A stretch of 64,000 bases of DNA from Tropicibacter alexandrii (GCF_003667315.2 NZ_RCTZ02000027.1:1-64000); one strand, 5' to 3'; positions 52,440 to 64,000 are shown, counted from the stretch's first letter. The notes: a model not told the origin generated them from the sequence alone. Translations and numbers: made by a program.

Positions 52440-52487
52440 GCCCGGCGCATCTTGCCGTAGACCGGGGCCGAGCCCCGGCCCCCGCGA

Positions 52488-53363
52488 TCAGCGTGTAGGC
52501 ACCGGCTCATCCCCCCGGTAATCGTAGAAACCGCGCCCGGACTTGCGCCCCAGCCAGCCCGCCTCGACATATTTCGTCAGCAGCGGGCAGGGGCGGTATT
52601 TCGTATCCGCCAAGCCGTCATGCAGGACGTTCATGATCGCGAGGCAGGTGTCCAGCCCGATGAAATCCGCCAGTTCCAGCGGCCCCATCGGATGGTTCGC
52701 CCCCAGCTTCAGCGCCATATCGATGGAGCGGACGTTGCCCACACCCTCGTACAGCGTATAGCAGGCCTCGTTGATCATCGGGATCAGCACGCGGTTGACG
52801 ATGAAGGCCGGGAAATCCTCGGCGCTGGCCGCGGTCTTGCCGAGTTTTTCGACCACGCCCAGACAGGCGTCATAGGTCTCCTTGTCGGTGGCGATGCCCC
52901 GGATCAGTTCGACCAACTGCATCAGCGGCACCGGGTTCATGAAATGGAACCCCATGAAGCGTTCGGGCCGGTCGGTGCGCGACGCAAGCCGCGTGATCGA
53001 GATCGACGAGGTGTTCGAGGTCAGGATGGTCTCGGGTTTCAGATCCGGTAGAAGTGTCTCGAAAATCTTGTGCTTGACGTCTTCACGCTCGGTCGCGGCC
53101 TCGATCACCAGATCGGTCTGGGCGACGTCCTTGAGCGACAGCGTCGTCACGATGCGCGCCATGGCACCGTCGCGATCCTCGGCGGCGATCTTCTCGCGGC
53201 TGACCTGACGATCAAGGTTCTTGCCGATCAGCGCCACGGCCTTGTCCAGCGCGTCTTGGCTGATGTCGTTGAGACGCACCTCGTAGCCCGCCAAAGCCAT
53301 GACGTGGGCGATGCCATTGCCCATCTGCCCCGCGCCCACGACGCCCACCGATTTGATTTCCAT
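52488..53363 (-). CDS. hbd: 3-hydroxybutyryl-CoA dehydrogenase
   Basis: 291 residues. N-terminal NAD motif SVGVVGAGQMGNGIAHVMAL near 4-23, FMGFHFMNPVPLMQLVELI (the catalytic His in this segment), then the C-terminal domain with FPAFIVNRVLIPMINEACY near 182-200, LGANHPMGPLELADFIGLD and KYVEAGWLGRKSGRGFYDY. It oxidises 3-hydroxybutyryl-CoA with NAD in fatty acid or PHB metabolism. ATG 53363 is chosen over an upstream ATG at 53396. Near etfA/etfB on the same strand, with a divergent hypothetical gene in between, as in many roseobacters. Confidence 0.93.
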   Translation of the reverse strand: MEIKSVGVVGAGQMGNGIAHVMALAGYEVRLNDISQDALDKAVALIGKNLDRQVSREKIAAEDRDGAMARIVTTLSLKDVAQTDLVIEAATEREDVKHKIFETLLPDLKPETILTSNTSSISITRLASRTDRPERFMGFHFMNPVPLMQLVELIRGIATDKETYDACLGVVEKLGKTAASAEDFPAFIVNRVLIPMINEACYTLYEGVGNVRSIDMALKLGANHPMGPLELADFIGLDTCLAIMNVLHDGLADTKYRPCPLLTKYVEAGWLGRKSGRGFYDYRGDEPVPTR

Positions 53364-53518
53364 GCGCGAAAGCCCTCTTGGTTGCGTGCCAACCATAGGC
53401 CTGCCCGCGACCCCGCCGCAAGGGCAGGCCGGGACAGTTCTAGACGGTTTTTACCATTAGCGAAATGGCAAGAGGTTTCGGTGATTCTCGGGATCGGGTG
53501 AAGAAAAAGGTGGGAACA

Positions 53519-54346
53519 ATGTCGGTACACGGCGCGGGGCAAACGGCCCTGGAATACTATCCGTGCCGCTACGGTGCGTCACGCGTGCTGTTCAGGGGGC
53601 CAAAACGGGATCTCGATAAACCGTATATCGCCTTCGTTGGCGGAACAGAAACCTATGGTCGTTTCATACAGCAGCCCTTTCCGGCGCTGGTCGAACGACG
53701 GCTGGGGCTGCCCTGCGCCAATTTCGGCGTGGTCAATGCGGGGGTCGACCTGTACCTCAATGATCCGGTGGTCATGGGGCTGGTCGTTGGCGCACATGTG
53801 AAGGTGGTTCAGGTGATGGGCGCCCAGAACATGTCGAATCGCTATTACTCGGTCCATCCGCGGCGCAACGACCGCTTTCTCAAGGCGTCCGAGCGGCTTG
53901 AGACACTGTATCCAGAGGTCGATTTTACCGAATTCCATTTCGTGCGCCACATGCTGGGTCGCCTGCACGATCTATCGGATGACCGGTTTTCGGTCGTCGT
54001 GGACGAACTTCGCCAAGCATGGATTGCGCGGATGAAGAACGTGCTGACGCAGATCCGGGGGCGCGTGGTGCTGCTGTGGTTCGCCGATCAGCCGATCCCG
54101 TCGGAAATCTCGGCCCCGAATGCGCATGACCCGCTCTTCGTGACGCGCGAGATGATCGAGACGCTGCGCCCGAGGGTTTCGACGGTGATCGAGGCTGTCC
54201 CGGGGGCGGACACCTTGAAAGAGGGCACCAGTGGCATGGTTTTTTCGGATTTCGATGCCTGCGCCGCCGAGGAGCTGATGGGCCCCGCCGCGCATGGCTT
54301 TGTCGCGGACACGCTGTGCGAGCACCTCAACGGAATGCTGGGCTGA
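53519..54346 (+). CDS. Hypothetical protein (DUF6473-like)
   Basis: 275 residues, soluble. Segments KPYIAFVGGTETYGRFIQQPF, LGLPCANFGVVNAGVDLYLN near 65-85 and VQVMGAQNMSNRYYSVHPRRN have the look of an SGNH-like or GDSL-type fold: GGTETYG at strand 1 and AGVD for block III. I recall a DUF6473 family in Rhodobacterales with this look, without an assigned activity. In related genomes it lies by etf and hbd; here it is divergent from hbd and convergent with etfA. AAGGTGGG lies upstream of the ATG at 53519. A bidirectional terminator follows. Confidence 0.65.
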   Translation: MSVHGAGQTALEYYPCRYGASRVLFRGPKRDLDKPYIAFVGGTETYGRFIQQPFPALVERRLGLPCANFGVVNAGVDLYLNDPVVMGLVVGAHVKVVQVMGAQNMSNRYYSVHPRRNDRFLKASERLETLYPEVDFTEFHFVRHMLGRLHDLSDDRFSVVVDELRQAWIARMKNVLTQIRGRVVLLWFADQPIPSEISAPNAHDPLFVTREMIETLRPRVSTVIEAVPGADTLKEGTSGMVFSDFDACAAEELMGPAAHGFVADTLCEHLNGMLG

Positions 54347-54371
54347 ACCTTCGCGCTCGTCCAAAGAAAAA

Positions 54372-54391
54372 GGCTCGCCTTTTGGCGAGCC
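54372..54391. terminator. Bidirectional terminator between the DUF6473-like gene and etfA
   Basis: GGCTCGCC (54372-54379), TTTT, GGCGAGCC (54384-54391), with TTT after it on the plus strand and TTTTTC after it on the minus strand. It closes both convergent transcripts. Confidence 0.85.
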
Positions 54392-54427
54392 TTTCCCGGT
54401 TTCGACCCAAGTCAGATGACCCGGCGT

Positions 54428-55351
54428 TCAGAGCTTTTCGGTCAGTTCCGGAACGGCAGAGAACAGGTCCGCGACGAGGCCATAATCGGCAACCTGGAAA
54501 ATCGGCGCCTCTTCGTCCTTGTTGATCGCGACGATCACCTTGCTGTCCTTCATGCCGGCAAGGTGCTGGATCGCACCGGAGATGCCGACCGCAACGTACA
54601 GGTCCGGCGCCACGACCTTGCCGGTCTGGCCAACCTGCCAGTCGTTCGGCGCAAAGCCCGAATCGACCGCCGCGCGGGACGCGCCAACAGCCGCGCCCAG
54701 CTTGTCCGCCAGCGCCTCGATGATCTTGAAGTCCTCTTCCGAACCCACGCCGCGCCCGCCGGACACGACGATGCCAGCCGAGGTCAGCTCGGGGCGGTCG
54801 GAGGCCGCAACCTTGTCTTCGACCCAGGACGACAGGTCCGAGGAGGCGCCGCCGATGGTCTCGATCGCTGCCGAGCCACCGGTGCCCGCCGCGTCGAAGG
54901 TCGAGGTCCGGAAGGAGATGACCTTCTTGCCGTCCGAGGATTTCACCGTTTGCACGGCGTTGCCCGCGTAGATCGGGCGCTCGAACGTGTCGGCGTCGAC
55001 CACGGCGGTGACATCGGTCAGAACCATCACGTCCAGCAGGGCCGCCACGCGGGGCAGCACGTTCTTCGCATCGGTCGTCGCGGGCGCGACGATGTGCGAA
55101 TAGTCACCGGCCAGACCCACGATCAGGTCGGCGGTCGCCTCGGCGAGACGGTGCGACAGGCCCGCATCCTCGGCAACCAGCACCTTGGCCACGCCTTCGA
55201 TGGTGGCGGCTTCCTTGGCGGCGTCAGAGGCAGAGCCCCCGGCGCACAGCACGGTCACGTCGCCCAAGGCCTTGGCCGCGGTCACGGCCTTGGCCGTCGC
55301 GTCCATCGACAGGGCGCCATCATTCACTTCTGCAAGGAGAAGAACAGCCAT
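54428..55351 (-). CDS. etfA: Electron transfer flavoprotein alpha subunit
   Basis: 307 residues. N-terminal [20 protein letters not shown], then the FAD domain with [20 protein letters not shown] near 190-210, [20 protein letters not shown] and [22 protein letters not shown] with the end ATP/FAD-binding [15 protein letters not shown]. It binds FAD and carries electrons from acyl-CoA dehydrogenases to ETF-ubiquinone oxidoreductase. ATG 55351 overlaps the etfB stop (TGATG), a GTG one codon before is also possible. Confidence 0.95.
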   Translation of the reverse strand: MAVLLLAEVNDGALSMDATAKAVTAAKALGDVTVLCAGGSASDAAKEAATIEGVAKVLVAEDAGLSHRLAEATADLIVGLAGDYSHIVAPATTDAKNVLPRVAALLDVMVLTDVTAVVDADTFERPIYAGNAVQTVKSSDGKKVISFRTSTFDAAGTGGSAAIETIGGASSDLSSWVEDKVAASDRPELTSAGIVVSGGRGVGSEEDFKIIEALADKLGAAVGASRAAVDSGFAPNDWQVGQTGKVVAPDLYVAVGISGAIQHLAGMKDSKVIVAINKDEEAPIFQVADYGLVADLFSAVPELTEKL

Positions 55352-56109
55352 CACACAGCCCCCGCTTCTTTCAGTTTCGCAATCAGCTCGTCGACCGAAC
55401 CCACCTTGATGCCGGCGGCGCGTTCCGCCGGTTCCGAGGTCTTGACCACTTCGAGGCGCGGGGTGACGTCGACGCCGTAATCGGCGGCGGTTTTTTCATC
55501 CAGCGGCTTCTTCTTGGCCTTCATGATGTTGGGCAGCGACGCATAGCGCGGCTCGTTCAGGCGCAGGTCGACGGTCACGACGGCGGGCATCTTGACCGAA
55601 ATGGTCTGCAGACCGCCATCGACTTCACGGGTGACCTTGGCGCTGTCGCCGTCGATCTCGACATCCGAGGCAAAGGTCGCCTGCGACCAGCCCAGCAGCG
55701 CCGACAGCATCTGGCCGGTGGCGTTCATGTCGTTGTCGATCGCCTGCTTGCCCGCAAGGATCAGGCCCGGCTCTTCCTCTTTTGCCACGGCGGCGAGGAT
55801 CTTGGCCACGGCCAGCGGTTCGATGTCCTGATGCACGTCATCGGCGGCCACGACGAGGATCGCGCGGTCGGCCCCCATGGCCAGCGCGGTGCGCAGGGTT
55901 TCCTGTGCCTGCTTGACGCCGATCGAGACGGCGACGACCTCGGTCGCGGTGCCGGCTTCCTTGAGGCGGATGGCTTCTTCGACGGCGATTTCGTCGAACG
56001 GGTTCATCGACATCTTGACGTTGGCGAGATCGACACCGCTCCCGTCCGCCTTCACGCGGACCTTCACGTTGTAGTCGATCACGCGTTTGACAGGTACCAG
56101 TACCTTCAT
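55351..56109 (-). CDS. etfB: Electron transfer flavoprotein beta subunit
   Basis: 252 residues. [21 protein letters not shown] near 2-22, [41 protein letters not shown] and [21 protein letters not shown] are family markers; AMP-binding lies in the DMNATG segment. Forms the heterodimer with EtfA. GAGAGAC before the ATG at 56109 is the ribosome site. First gene of the etf operon; the 190 bases upstream hold no gene. Confidence 0.95.
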   Translation of the reverse strand: MKVLVPVKRVIDYNVKVRVKADGSGVDLANVKMSMNPFDEIAVEEAIRLKEAGTATEVVAVSIGVKQAQETLRTALAMGADRAILVVAADDVHQDIEPLAVAKILAAVAKEEEPGLILAGKQAIDNDMNATGQMLSALLGWSQATFASDVEIDGDSAKVTREVDGGLQTISVKMPAVVTVDLRLNEPRYASLPNIMKAKKKPLDEKTAADYGVDVTPRLEVVKTSEPAERAAGIKVGSVDELIAKLKEAGAV

Positions 56110-56301
56110 GCGTGTCTCTCCTCGTTGGTGCGGGGACGGTCCCGCAGGATTCCTCAGAATGGGGTGTAGCGCGGCGATGCGGGGCGAAACAGGGCAAAAT
56201 CGTCACGTTAGCGCCAACCAACGTCGCGTTTTTTTGCAAGGCGCGGCGGTGCGCGCGATTCGTCGTGAAAATTCGGGGCGTCGCGTGGCGAGGATCGCCG
56301 C

Positions 56302-57429
56302 CTAGTCGCAGATCGCCTTGAGCGCCTTCCATTCCTCCGGTGTCAGGATCGGGCGCGTCCCGGACTGGCCCGCGGCAAAGGCCTCGGCCCGGGCGGCGCG
56401 TTCACGGGTCACGGGGTGGGTGGACAGGTAGCCGGGCAGCCCGGCGGATTTGCCTTCCATTTTCTCCAATTCCTCGAAGAAGCGGGCAAACCCGCTGGCA
56501 TCGACATTGGCATTCTCCAGCATCGTCAGGGCAAACTCATCCGCCGTCGCCTCTGCCTCGCGCGTGTAGGAGGCGGACAGCACCTGTTCGCCGATGATCG
56601 CCACCGCCGCACCACCGGTGAAGTCGCCCAGCACCATGGTCAAAAGCCCCGCAGAGCCCGCCGCGCGCAGGGTGTTGCGGGTGGCGTCGCGGTTTTCCAC
56701 ATGCGCCAGTTCATGGGCCAGCACGCCCGCGACCTCTTCGGCGCTGCGCGCCTTGTCCAAGAGGCCACGCAGGATCACGACCTGCCCGCCGGGCGCGGCA
56801 AAGGCGTTGACCATGCGGTGATCGAAGACCTGCAAGCTGATCTCGTAATTCATCTCGCGGCTGTCGGTCAGCCGGGTCAGCATCTTGTTCAGAGCGGCCT
56901 TGCCCTCGGGGTTGTCACAGACCAGCGCGCCGACGCGCTTGCCGCCCAGAAACCGCTCCATCTGGCGGGTGACGGATTGGCCAAAGGCCACCTCGCGCTC
57001 GATCGGGATGATCCGGGCGAGCGTGTCGGCCATGGCGGGCAGGATCACGAACAGCATCAGCAGCACCGCCGCGACCGAGCCTGCGGCCCATTTCGCCAGC
57101 TTGGGCAAGGTGCCCTTGTGCAGATCCCGCCGGAACAGGCCGGGCCGGGTGCGGTGCAGCCAGGCGATCAGCTCGGGGTCGTGAATGACCAGCCGGGCCG
57201 GGTCGCGCGGGGCCTCGTCGTCGGTGTGCATATGCCGCGTCAGCGTCAGGCGCGACGCGTCCGAGGTGTCCGACAAGGCGCGCAGATCGGCCAGCGGCCA
57301 GCGCAGCGGCTCGGGCAGGCTGTCGCCCGCGATCTGCAACGCCTGTCGGTCGTCACTGAGGGCGACACGAACCTCGTGCCGCCCCGCTGTCAGCCCGTCA
57401 AAGAATTGGGCTGGCGTTCCGTCCGTCAT
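56302..57429 (-). CDS. M48-family membrane metalloprotease, copy A
   Basis: 375 residues. An N-terminal domain of about 110 residues (HEVRVALSDDRQALQIAGDS, then beta-strand stretches), one membrane helix at about 114-135 (WAAGSVAAVLLMLFVILPAM), then the M48 domain with the zinc motif AHELAHVENRD at about 238-248 and the third ligand in TREAEATADEFALTML. The fold faces the periplasm in this topology (inference). Overlaps the upstream YjgN gene by one base (TGATG). A close copy, with the same order of domains, is at 58722-59837. Possible role in membrane protein quality control. Confidence 0.85.
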   Translation of the reverse strand: MTDGTPAQFFDGLTAGRHEVRVALSDDRQALQIAGDSLPEPLRWPLADLRALSDTSDASRLTLTRHMHTDDEAPRDPARLVIHDPELIAWLHRTRPGLFRRDLHKGTLPKLAKWAAGSVAAVLLMLFVILPAMADTLARIIPIEREVAFGQSVTRQMERFLGGKRVGALVCDNPEGKAALNKMLTRLTDSREMNYEISLQVFDHRMVNAFAAPGGQVVILRGLLDKARSAEEVAGVLAHELAHVENRDATRNTLRAAGSAGLLTMVLGDFTGGAAVAIIGEQVLSASYTREAEATADEFALTMLENANVDASGFARFFEELEKMEGKSAGLPGYLSTHPVTRERAARAEAFAAGQSGTRPILTPEEWKALKAICD

Positions 57430-58646
57430 CAGATCGCGCCACCGATATCGAGCGCATCGGCAAAGCCTTCGGCATCGACGCCGGTCTCGGACTCGCGCTG
57501 GCGGATGGCGTTCAGCGCCTCGGGGTTGCCGATTGTGATCGTCTCGATGAAATGGGCAAGGATCGGCTGGGTGATCATCGACAGACCCAGCGCCTGCACC
57601 AGCGTCAGCACGACGACGTATCCGGCAATCGCCAACAGGCCGATCCCGATCATGCTGCCGATGCTGGCGCCGCTGCCGATCGCTGCGGTCAGACCGCCAA
57701 CCACCACGCCAAGGATGGCAAAGGCGATACCGGCGAGGATACCGATGGCGAGGCCACCGATGATGTAGGTCTTGATGACCTCACCGGTGCGCGGCTGTGC
57801 GTCGAAGGTAATGCCGCCCGCCAGAACCTTGTGGCTGGTCAGATAGGCAAAGCTGCGCACTTGATAGTAGATGAACCCGACGAAGATCCAGATATAGCCG
57901 ACGATCCCGGCGATGATCGCCAGAGCCGGAATATCGAGCGCGCCGCAGATACCGGCCAGCACCAAGAGGCCGATGCCGATCAGCACATGCTTGAGCGCGG
58001 GGTAAAGCCCGGTCCACTTGCCGCCCTGCTGGAACCTCGCGTCGCCGTAATGGCTGCGGTCGGTCATGTATTTTTCCAGCTTGAAGCTCATCAACGGGGC
58101 GAGGATGCCGAGCGTCACAAGCGTCACAAGCGTCAGCAGGCCATAGCCGATGGCGCGGAAAGCATAGCCCCAAGCCCCCTTGTCCATGCCGAACCGGATG
58201 CCCCGCCAGCGGGTGCGCGCCATCTTGTAGCGCCGCGCGCGGTACAGCGCATAAAGCAGGAACGGCAGCACGGCGAAGAACGAGATGTAGAAGGCGGCGA
58301 GGAACCGCACGGTGGACATCGGGTCGAACGGGTCGGGCTGGTCCAGCATCGACAGGCCGAGATAGAACAGCACCATCTGGATCACGCCCAGATAGACGGC
58401 GAGAAAGACGATGGCGATCAGGAAGCCGAGGAATTTCTCAAGCCCGGTGCCGGTATATTCGAACGCATCGCCGCCCGCGCTGGTCGAGGACCAGATGAAC
58501 TTGCGGATGCGCGTCTTTTGCCAGAACCGGTAGATCCCCAACGTGGCAAAGGTCAGCAGGCCGGTCTTGAACCCAAGCTTGAATATGGCCGAGCCGTCCT
58601 TGGTGTAATGCACCGGCATGCTGGCCGAAGGCGTTGAAATGTCCAT
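57429..58646 (-). CDS. YjgN-family (DUF898) membrane protein, copy A
   Basis: 405 residues, about eight membrane helices. The marker GFKTGLLTFATLGIYRFWQKTR near 20-41 and the RRYKMARTRWRGIRFGMD segment with GAWGYAFRAIGYGLLTLV and SHYGDARFQQGG define DUF898/YjgN. The family is of unknown function; members sit near proteases and may act in small-molecule or lipid handling. ATG 58646 chosen; upstream frame extends 13 codons without similarity. Overlaps the downstream protease start. Confidence 0.8.
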   Translation of the reverse strand: MDISTPSASMPVHYTKDGSAIFKLGFKTGLLTFATLGIYRFWQKTRIRKFIWSSTSAGGDAFEYTGTGLEKFLGFLIAIVFLAVYLGVIQMVLFYLGLSMLDQPDPFDPMSTVRFLAAFYISFFAVLPFLLYALYRARRYKMARTRWRGIRFGMDKGAWGYAFRAIGYGLLTLVTLVTLGILAPLMSFKLEKYMTDRSHYGDARFQQGGKWTGLYPALKHVLIGIGLLVLAGICGALDIPALAIIAGIVGYIWIFVGFIYYQVRSFAYLTSHKVLAGGITFDAQPRTGEVIKTYIIGGLAIGILAGIAFAILGVVVGGLTAAIGSGASIGSMIGIGLLAIAGYVVVLTLVQALGLSMITQPILAHFIETITIGNPEALNAIRQRESETGVDAEGFADALDIGGAI

Positions 58647-58721
58647 GAAAATAACCTTTGCAAGTCTGACGTTAGTTAGCGGCAAAGATGCGACGTTTCG
58701 CGGCCGGTGTAAAGTCGGGTA

Positions 58722-59837
58722 TTACTGGCTCGTGGTGGCCGAGGCAGATGGCTGCGGGCGGGCACCGCCACCGCAGATCGCCTGTAGCGCCTGCCAGTCC
58801 CGCGCCGACAAAAGGGGCGCGCCACGGTCGGCGCCGACCCCAGCGGCGCGGGCGGCGGCGATGCGGTCGCCCAGCTTGGGATGCGCTTGGAAATGCGCGA
58901 CGAAGCCTTCGGCCTCGCCTCCCAGTTTTCGGAACCGTTCGAACATGTCCGCCAACGCCTCGGGGGGCAGACCGGCGCCGCGCATCAGGTCGATGGCATA
59001 GCGGTCGGCGGCGGCCTCGGCTTTTTGGCTGTATTGCGCCTCGATCAGGCGTTCGGTCAGGAACAGGACGACGGCGCCCCCGGCAAAATCGCCGAACAGC
59101 AGGCCCAGCACCCCGATCGACCCGGCAGAGCGCAGCGCGTTGCGGGTCGGATCGCGGCTGACCACATGGCCGATTTCATGGGCCAGCACGGCGGCCACCT
59201 CTTCGGGGGTTTCGGCAGCTTCGATCAACCCGCGAAACAACACGACCTGCCCGCCGGGCAGGGCAAAGGCATTGACCAGCGGATGATCCAGCACGTGCAG
59301 GTCGATCCGGGTATGCAGCTGTGCCCCGTCGGTCAGCCGCGCTGCCATCTTGTCCAGCGCGGCGCGGCCTTGGCTTTCGGTGCAAAAGCCGATGGGGGAG
59401 ACGCCGGTTTCGTCCATCGCCTCGCGGATCTGGGTCAGGGTGACTTCGCCAAGCGCCTGCTCGCCTTCGGGCGGGATGTAAGCCGCCAGCTGGTCGGCCA
59501 TGGTCGGCACCAGCACGAAGACGATCAGCAGCACCGACAGAATGGCGGCGACGGCCATGCCCGCCAGTCGCTTGCGATTGGCGACGGGCGCGCGGCGGTG
59601 GGCGTGGGGCAGGTGGGCCAGCCATGCGCGGTCGCGCAGGATCAGCCGTTGCAGCGGATCGCCCCTCAGGCGCAGGATCAGCAGATCGCCCCCGGCGATG
59701 TCGGGCAGGACGCGGATCTCGTCGAGCGGCCAGTGCAGGCCCGCGCCGGTGATCGCCCCGGCTTCGGCGTCGAGCCAAAGCTCGACCTCGCGGGCCGCGC
59801 CGGTGGTGCCGTCGAGATGCGTGGCCGTGGCTCTCAT
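58722..59837 (-). CDS. M48-family membrane metalloprotease, copy B
   Basis: 371 residues with the same plan as copy A: N-terminal beta domain, a helix near 95-115 (GMAVAAILSVLLIVFVLVPT), the zinc motif AHEIGHVVSRDPTRNALR at about 219-236 and the ligand segment QKAEAAADRYAIDLMRGAG. Sequence similarity with copy A is clear by eye (AAPGGQVVILRGLLDKA against ALPGGQVVLFRGLIEAA) though well diverged. The Arg of copy A at the start of DPTRNALRSAGS is kept. Overlaps the copy B YjgN gene by 4 bases. Confidence 0.85.
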   Translation of the reverse strand: MRATATHLDGTTGAAREVELWLDAEAGAITGAGLHWPLDEIRVLPDIAGGDLLILRLRGDPLQRLILRDRAWLAHLPHAHRRAPVANRKRLAGMAVAAILSVLLIVFVLVPTMADQLAAYIPPEGEQALGEVTLTQIREAMDETGVSPIGFCTESQGRAALDKMAARLTDGAQLHTRIDLHVLDHPLVNAFALPGGQVVLFRGLIEAAETPEEVAAVLAHEIGHVVSRDPTRNALRSAGSIGVLGLLFGDFAGGAVVLFLTERLIEAQYSQKAEAAADRYAIDLMRGAGLPPEALADMFERFRKLGGEAEGFVAHFQAHPKLGDRIAAARAAGVGADRGAPLLSARDWQALQAICGGGARPQPSASATTSQ

Positions 59838-61015
59838 AGCGATGCCCCCACATCCAGCGCCTCAGCAAAGCCTTCAGCCTGCGTGGTCTCATCGCGCGGG
59901 CGCTGGCGCAATTGGTCGAGGTCTTCGGCACTGTCGATCACCAGCGCCTCGGCGTAGTGACGCCAGATCGGTAGGGTGACAAAGGCGTGTCGCAGCGCAC
60001 CCCAGACAAGGAAAATCGCGAAATAGCTCATCGCGGTCAGCGCCAGCAACAGCCATGTCGCCGGGTCGCGCAAAAGTTGCGGCGCGTTCTCAAGGCCCAG
60101 TTGCACCAGCGTTTCCGTCGATTGCAGTTGCAGGAACAGCCCCAGCATGAAGAGCGCAGGGATGGAGGCGCCGAGGCCCGCGATCAGGTTGCCCGAAAGG
60201 GTGATCCACAAGACCCGCAACGGCCGGGCGTTCAGGGTCAGGGTCACGTTGCCGAACTGCTTGGTCGCAGTCAGGCGGCGCAGGCTGTCGACCCGGTAAT
60301 AGACGAGGCCATAGATGGCGGTCAGGCCGGTGGCAGCTGACAGGACGATGATCGACACGATGTCGCCCATGCCGATGGCGATTAGGGTCAGGACCATCGG
60401 CACGAGGGTCGCCCACAGCCAGACGGTGGAGCGGTACAGCATCAGCCAGCGCCCGCCTTGGGTGAACCTGCGGTCCCCGAACCATGTGCGGTTCGTCCGG
60501 TATTTCTCCAGCTGAAAGGTCATGAGCGGCCAGAGCAGGCCTGCGCTGAGGATCGTCAGGGCCCAATACAGCAAGGCGCGAAAGGCATAGCCCCAAGCGC
60601 CCGGTGCCAGCCCGAACCGGAGTCCGCGCCAACGGGTGCGGGCGAGGATATAGCGCCGCGCGCGGTAGCGGGCGTAGAACCAGACGGGGATCACCCCGAT
60701 GAAGGACAGCAGGTAGGCGGCGTAATTGCCCTGGAACAGCGAGAAGCTGACGAACATCAGCGCGAGGTTCACCACACCGATGTAGAAGGCGAGGATCACG
60801 ACGGCGATGAGAAAGCCCAAGAGTTTCTCGAACGGGTCACCGACATAGTCGAGCGGCAGGCCACCGGGGCGGATGGCGGACCAGTACCAGCGGCGCAGGC
60901 GGGTCTTTTGCCAGAAGCGATAGAGGCCAAGCGTCAGGACACTGTAAAGCCCGGTGCGAAAGGCCAGCCACAGCAGGGGCAGGCGGCGTCCGGCAAATGT
61001 AGTGGTCAGGCTCAA
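59834..61015 (-). CDS. YjgN-family (DUF898) membrane protein, copy B
   Basis: 393 residues; same helices and markers as copy A: FRTGLYSVLTLGLYRFWQKTR near 16-36, RRYILARTRWRGLRFGLAP and GAWGYAFRALLYWALTILS, and TWFGDRRFTQGGR. Its starting segment and the DPFEKLLGFLIAVVILAFYIG part align to copy A residue by residue, so the YjgN-M48 unit was duplicated as a pair. Upstream gene is parC, 55 bases away across a 26-base palindrome. Confidence 0.8.
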   Translation of the reverse strand: MSLTTTFAGRRLPLLWLAFRTGLYSVLTLGLYRFWQKTRLRRWYWSAIRPGGLPLDYVGDPFEKLLGFLIAVVILAFYIGVVNLALMFVSFSLFQGNYAAYLLSFIGVIPVWFYARYRARRYILARTRWRGLRFGLAPGAWGYAFRALLYWALTILSAGLLWPLMTFQLEKYRTNRTWFGDRRFTQGGRWLMLYRSTVWLWATLVPMVLTLIAIGMGDIVSIIVLSAATGLTAIYGLVYYRVDSLRRLTATKQFGNVTLTLNARPLRVLWITLSGNLIAGLGASIPALFMLGLFLQLQSTETLVQLGLENAPQLLRDPATWLLLALTAMSYFAIFLVWGALRHAFVTLPIWRHYAEALVIDSAEDLDQLRQRPRDETTQAEGFAEALDVGASL

Positions 61016-61031
61016 GCGCGATGTCCCTCAA

Positions 61032-61057
61032 GTAGGATGGGTGATCACCCATCCTAC
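61032..61057. repeat. 26-base perfect palindrome, copy 2
   Basis: Identical in sequence to the element at 35812-35837, here between the parC stop (61070) and the YjgN copy B start (61015), both transcribed leftwards. It could limit read-through from parC. Confidence 0.85.
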
Positions 61058-61069
61058 CCAAGTTACGCT

Positions 61070-63484
<2,415 letters not shown>

Positions 63485-63649
63485 GCTCGCGGTGATACCG
63501 TTGCCTTTCGGTACCGGCAAGCGCGGCGTTGGGAAATCTTCCCGGGATTCTTCTTCGTCAGGCGAAGGGAATCGGCTATTCGTTTAACCTCGCGTGGTCG
63601 TGCTGCTGTCGTCCACGTGGCTTGGGGTCAAGATTTGGGGGGTAGGCAC

Positions 63650-64000
63650 ATGATCCGTGTCTCTGTGCTGACATTCGGTTTTCTGGCTTTCGCGTGGTAC
63701 GAGATGTCCGGCGGGTCGAACTTCGTCGCGGGCGAGAACGGGGTAGAGCTGCTGGCCAGCTACACGCCCCCGGTCGAGTCGGTCGCCGATCGCACCTTGG
63801 TCGCCCGCGCCGATATCAGCCCCGCCCTCAACGAGCTTGTGCCGCCCGCGCCGCGCGTCCAGACCGTTCTGCAACCGGCTGCGGCCCCTGCCACTGCGCG
63901 CCCGCAACCCGAGCCGGAGAAGATCGAGCAGGTGTTCTTCGAGGATCCCGAATCGGTCGCGCCGGAGGTCGAGCCTGTGGCGCAGCCTGCCGTCGCCGTG
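63650..64000 (+). CDS. Small exported protein, N-terminal part (partial)
   Basis: 117 codons visible, open at the right edge. Starts MIRVSVLTFGFLAFAWYEMSGG, a signal anchor, followed by NFVAGENGVELLASYTPP and a long Pro/Ala/Glu-rich stretch (QPEPEKIEQVFFEDP). GGGGGG precedes the ATG. I recall an SH3-domain protein with this type of start next to parC in roseobacters; the SH3 domain would lie beyond the window, so that is unverified. Confidence 0.6.
   Translation, partial: MIRVSVLTFGFLAFAWYEMSGGSNFVAGENGVELLASYTPPVESVADRTLVARADISPALNELVPPAPRVQTVLQPAAAPATARPQPEPEKIEQVFFEDPESVAPEVEPVAQPAVAV

Overview
The window is high-GC DNA with short gene spacings and many 1 to 4 base start/stop overlaps. 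Gene content points to a marine roseobacter-type alphaproteobacterium (Rhodobacterales): DMSP demethylase dmdA with acuI, the cell-cycle regulator gcrA, the pckA / chvI-chvG / hprK-rapZ-EIIA-HPr block, a pcaQ-linked protocatechuate cluster, and short CCCGGG palindromes scattered between genes. The genus cannot be fixed from this sequence alone. No tRNA, rRNA, CRISPR array, insertion sequence or prophage was seen.

Layout. 1-3162: the tail of an aldehyde dehydrogenase, a multi-pass transporter-like protein and a MurJ/Wzx-like flippase. 3316-14456: an exopolysaccharide locus with a periplasmic glycosidase, chain-length regulator, polysaccharide deacetylase, Wzy-like polymerase, priming sugar transferase, three glycosyltransferases and a sulfotransferase. 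14622-16610: an OmpA-like lipoprotein or periplasmic protein and a secreted trypsin-like protease. 16607-20913: a GntR regulator with a clear palindromic operator, divergent from DUF2182-DUF1326-dmdA-acuI (DMSP demethylation and acryloyl-CoA detoxification). 21054-27070: tamA-tamB outer-membrane assembly. 27186-30308: an FAD oxidoreductase, a PagL-like lipid A deacylase, an orphan ABC-2 permease and gcrA with a terminator-like hairpin in its leader. 30360-31840: a lower-GC insert with a kelch-like orphan protein. 31848-39270: housekeeping genes (rimO, tdk, a BenE-type transporter, a FabH-like synthase, csaA, proC, ybjN-like). 39455-44395: aromatic catabolism (pcaQ, pobA, pcaC, pcaH, pcaG and a BKACE enzyme). 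44434-52439: pckA, the ChvI/ChvG two-component system, and the incomplete regulatory PTS. 52488-56109: hydroxybutyryl-CoA dehydrogenase and etfA/etfB. 56302-61015: two tandem copies of a YjgN membrane protein plus M48 protease pair. 61070-64000: parC and the start of a small exported protein.

Two functional threads stand out. The first is a complete-looking envelope programme (EPS synthesis, sulfation, lipid A trimming, TamAB, YjgN/M48 quality control, ChvG/ChvI sensing). The second is marine carbon use (DMSP, 4-hydroxybenzoate, protocatechuate) feeding succinyl-CoA and propionyl-CoA level intermediates, with pckA and the PTS controlling carbon flow. I found no system that is clearly without precedent. 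The best leads are the DUF2182-DUF1326 pair locked into the DMSP operon, the tandem YjgN/M48 duplication, the gcrA leader hairpin, the kelch insert, and several palindromes and shared motifs in promoter regions.
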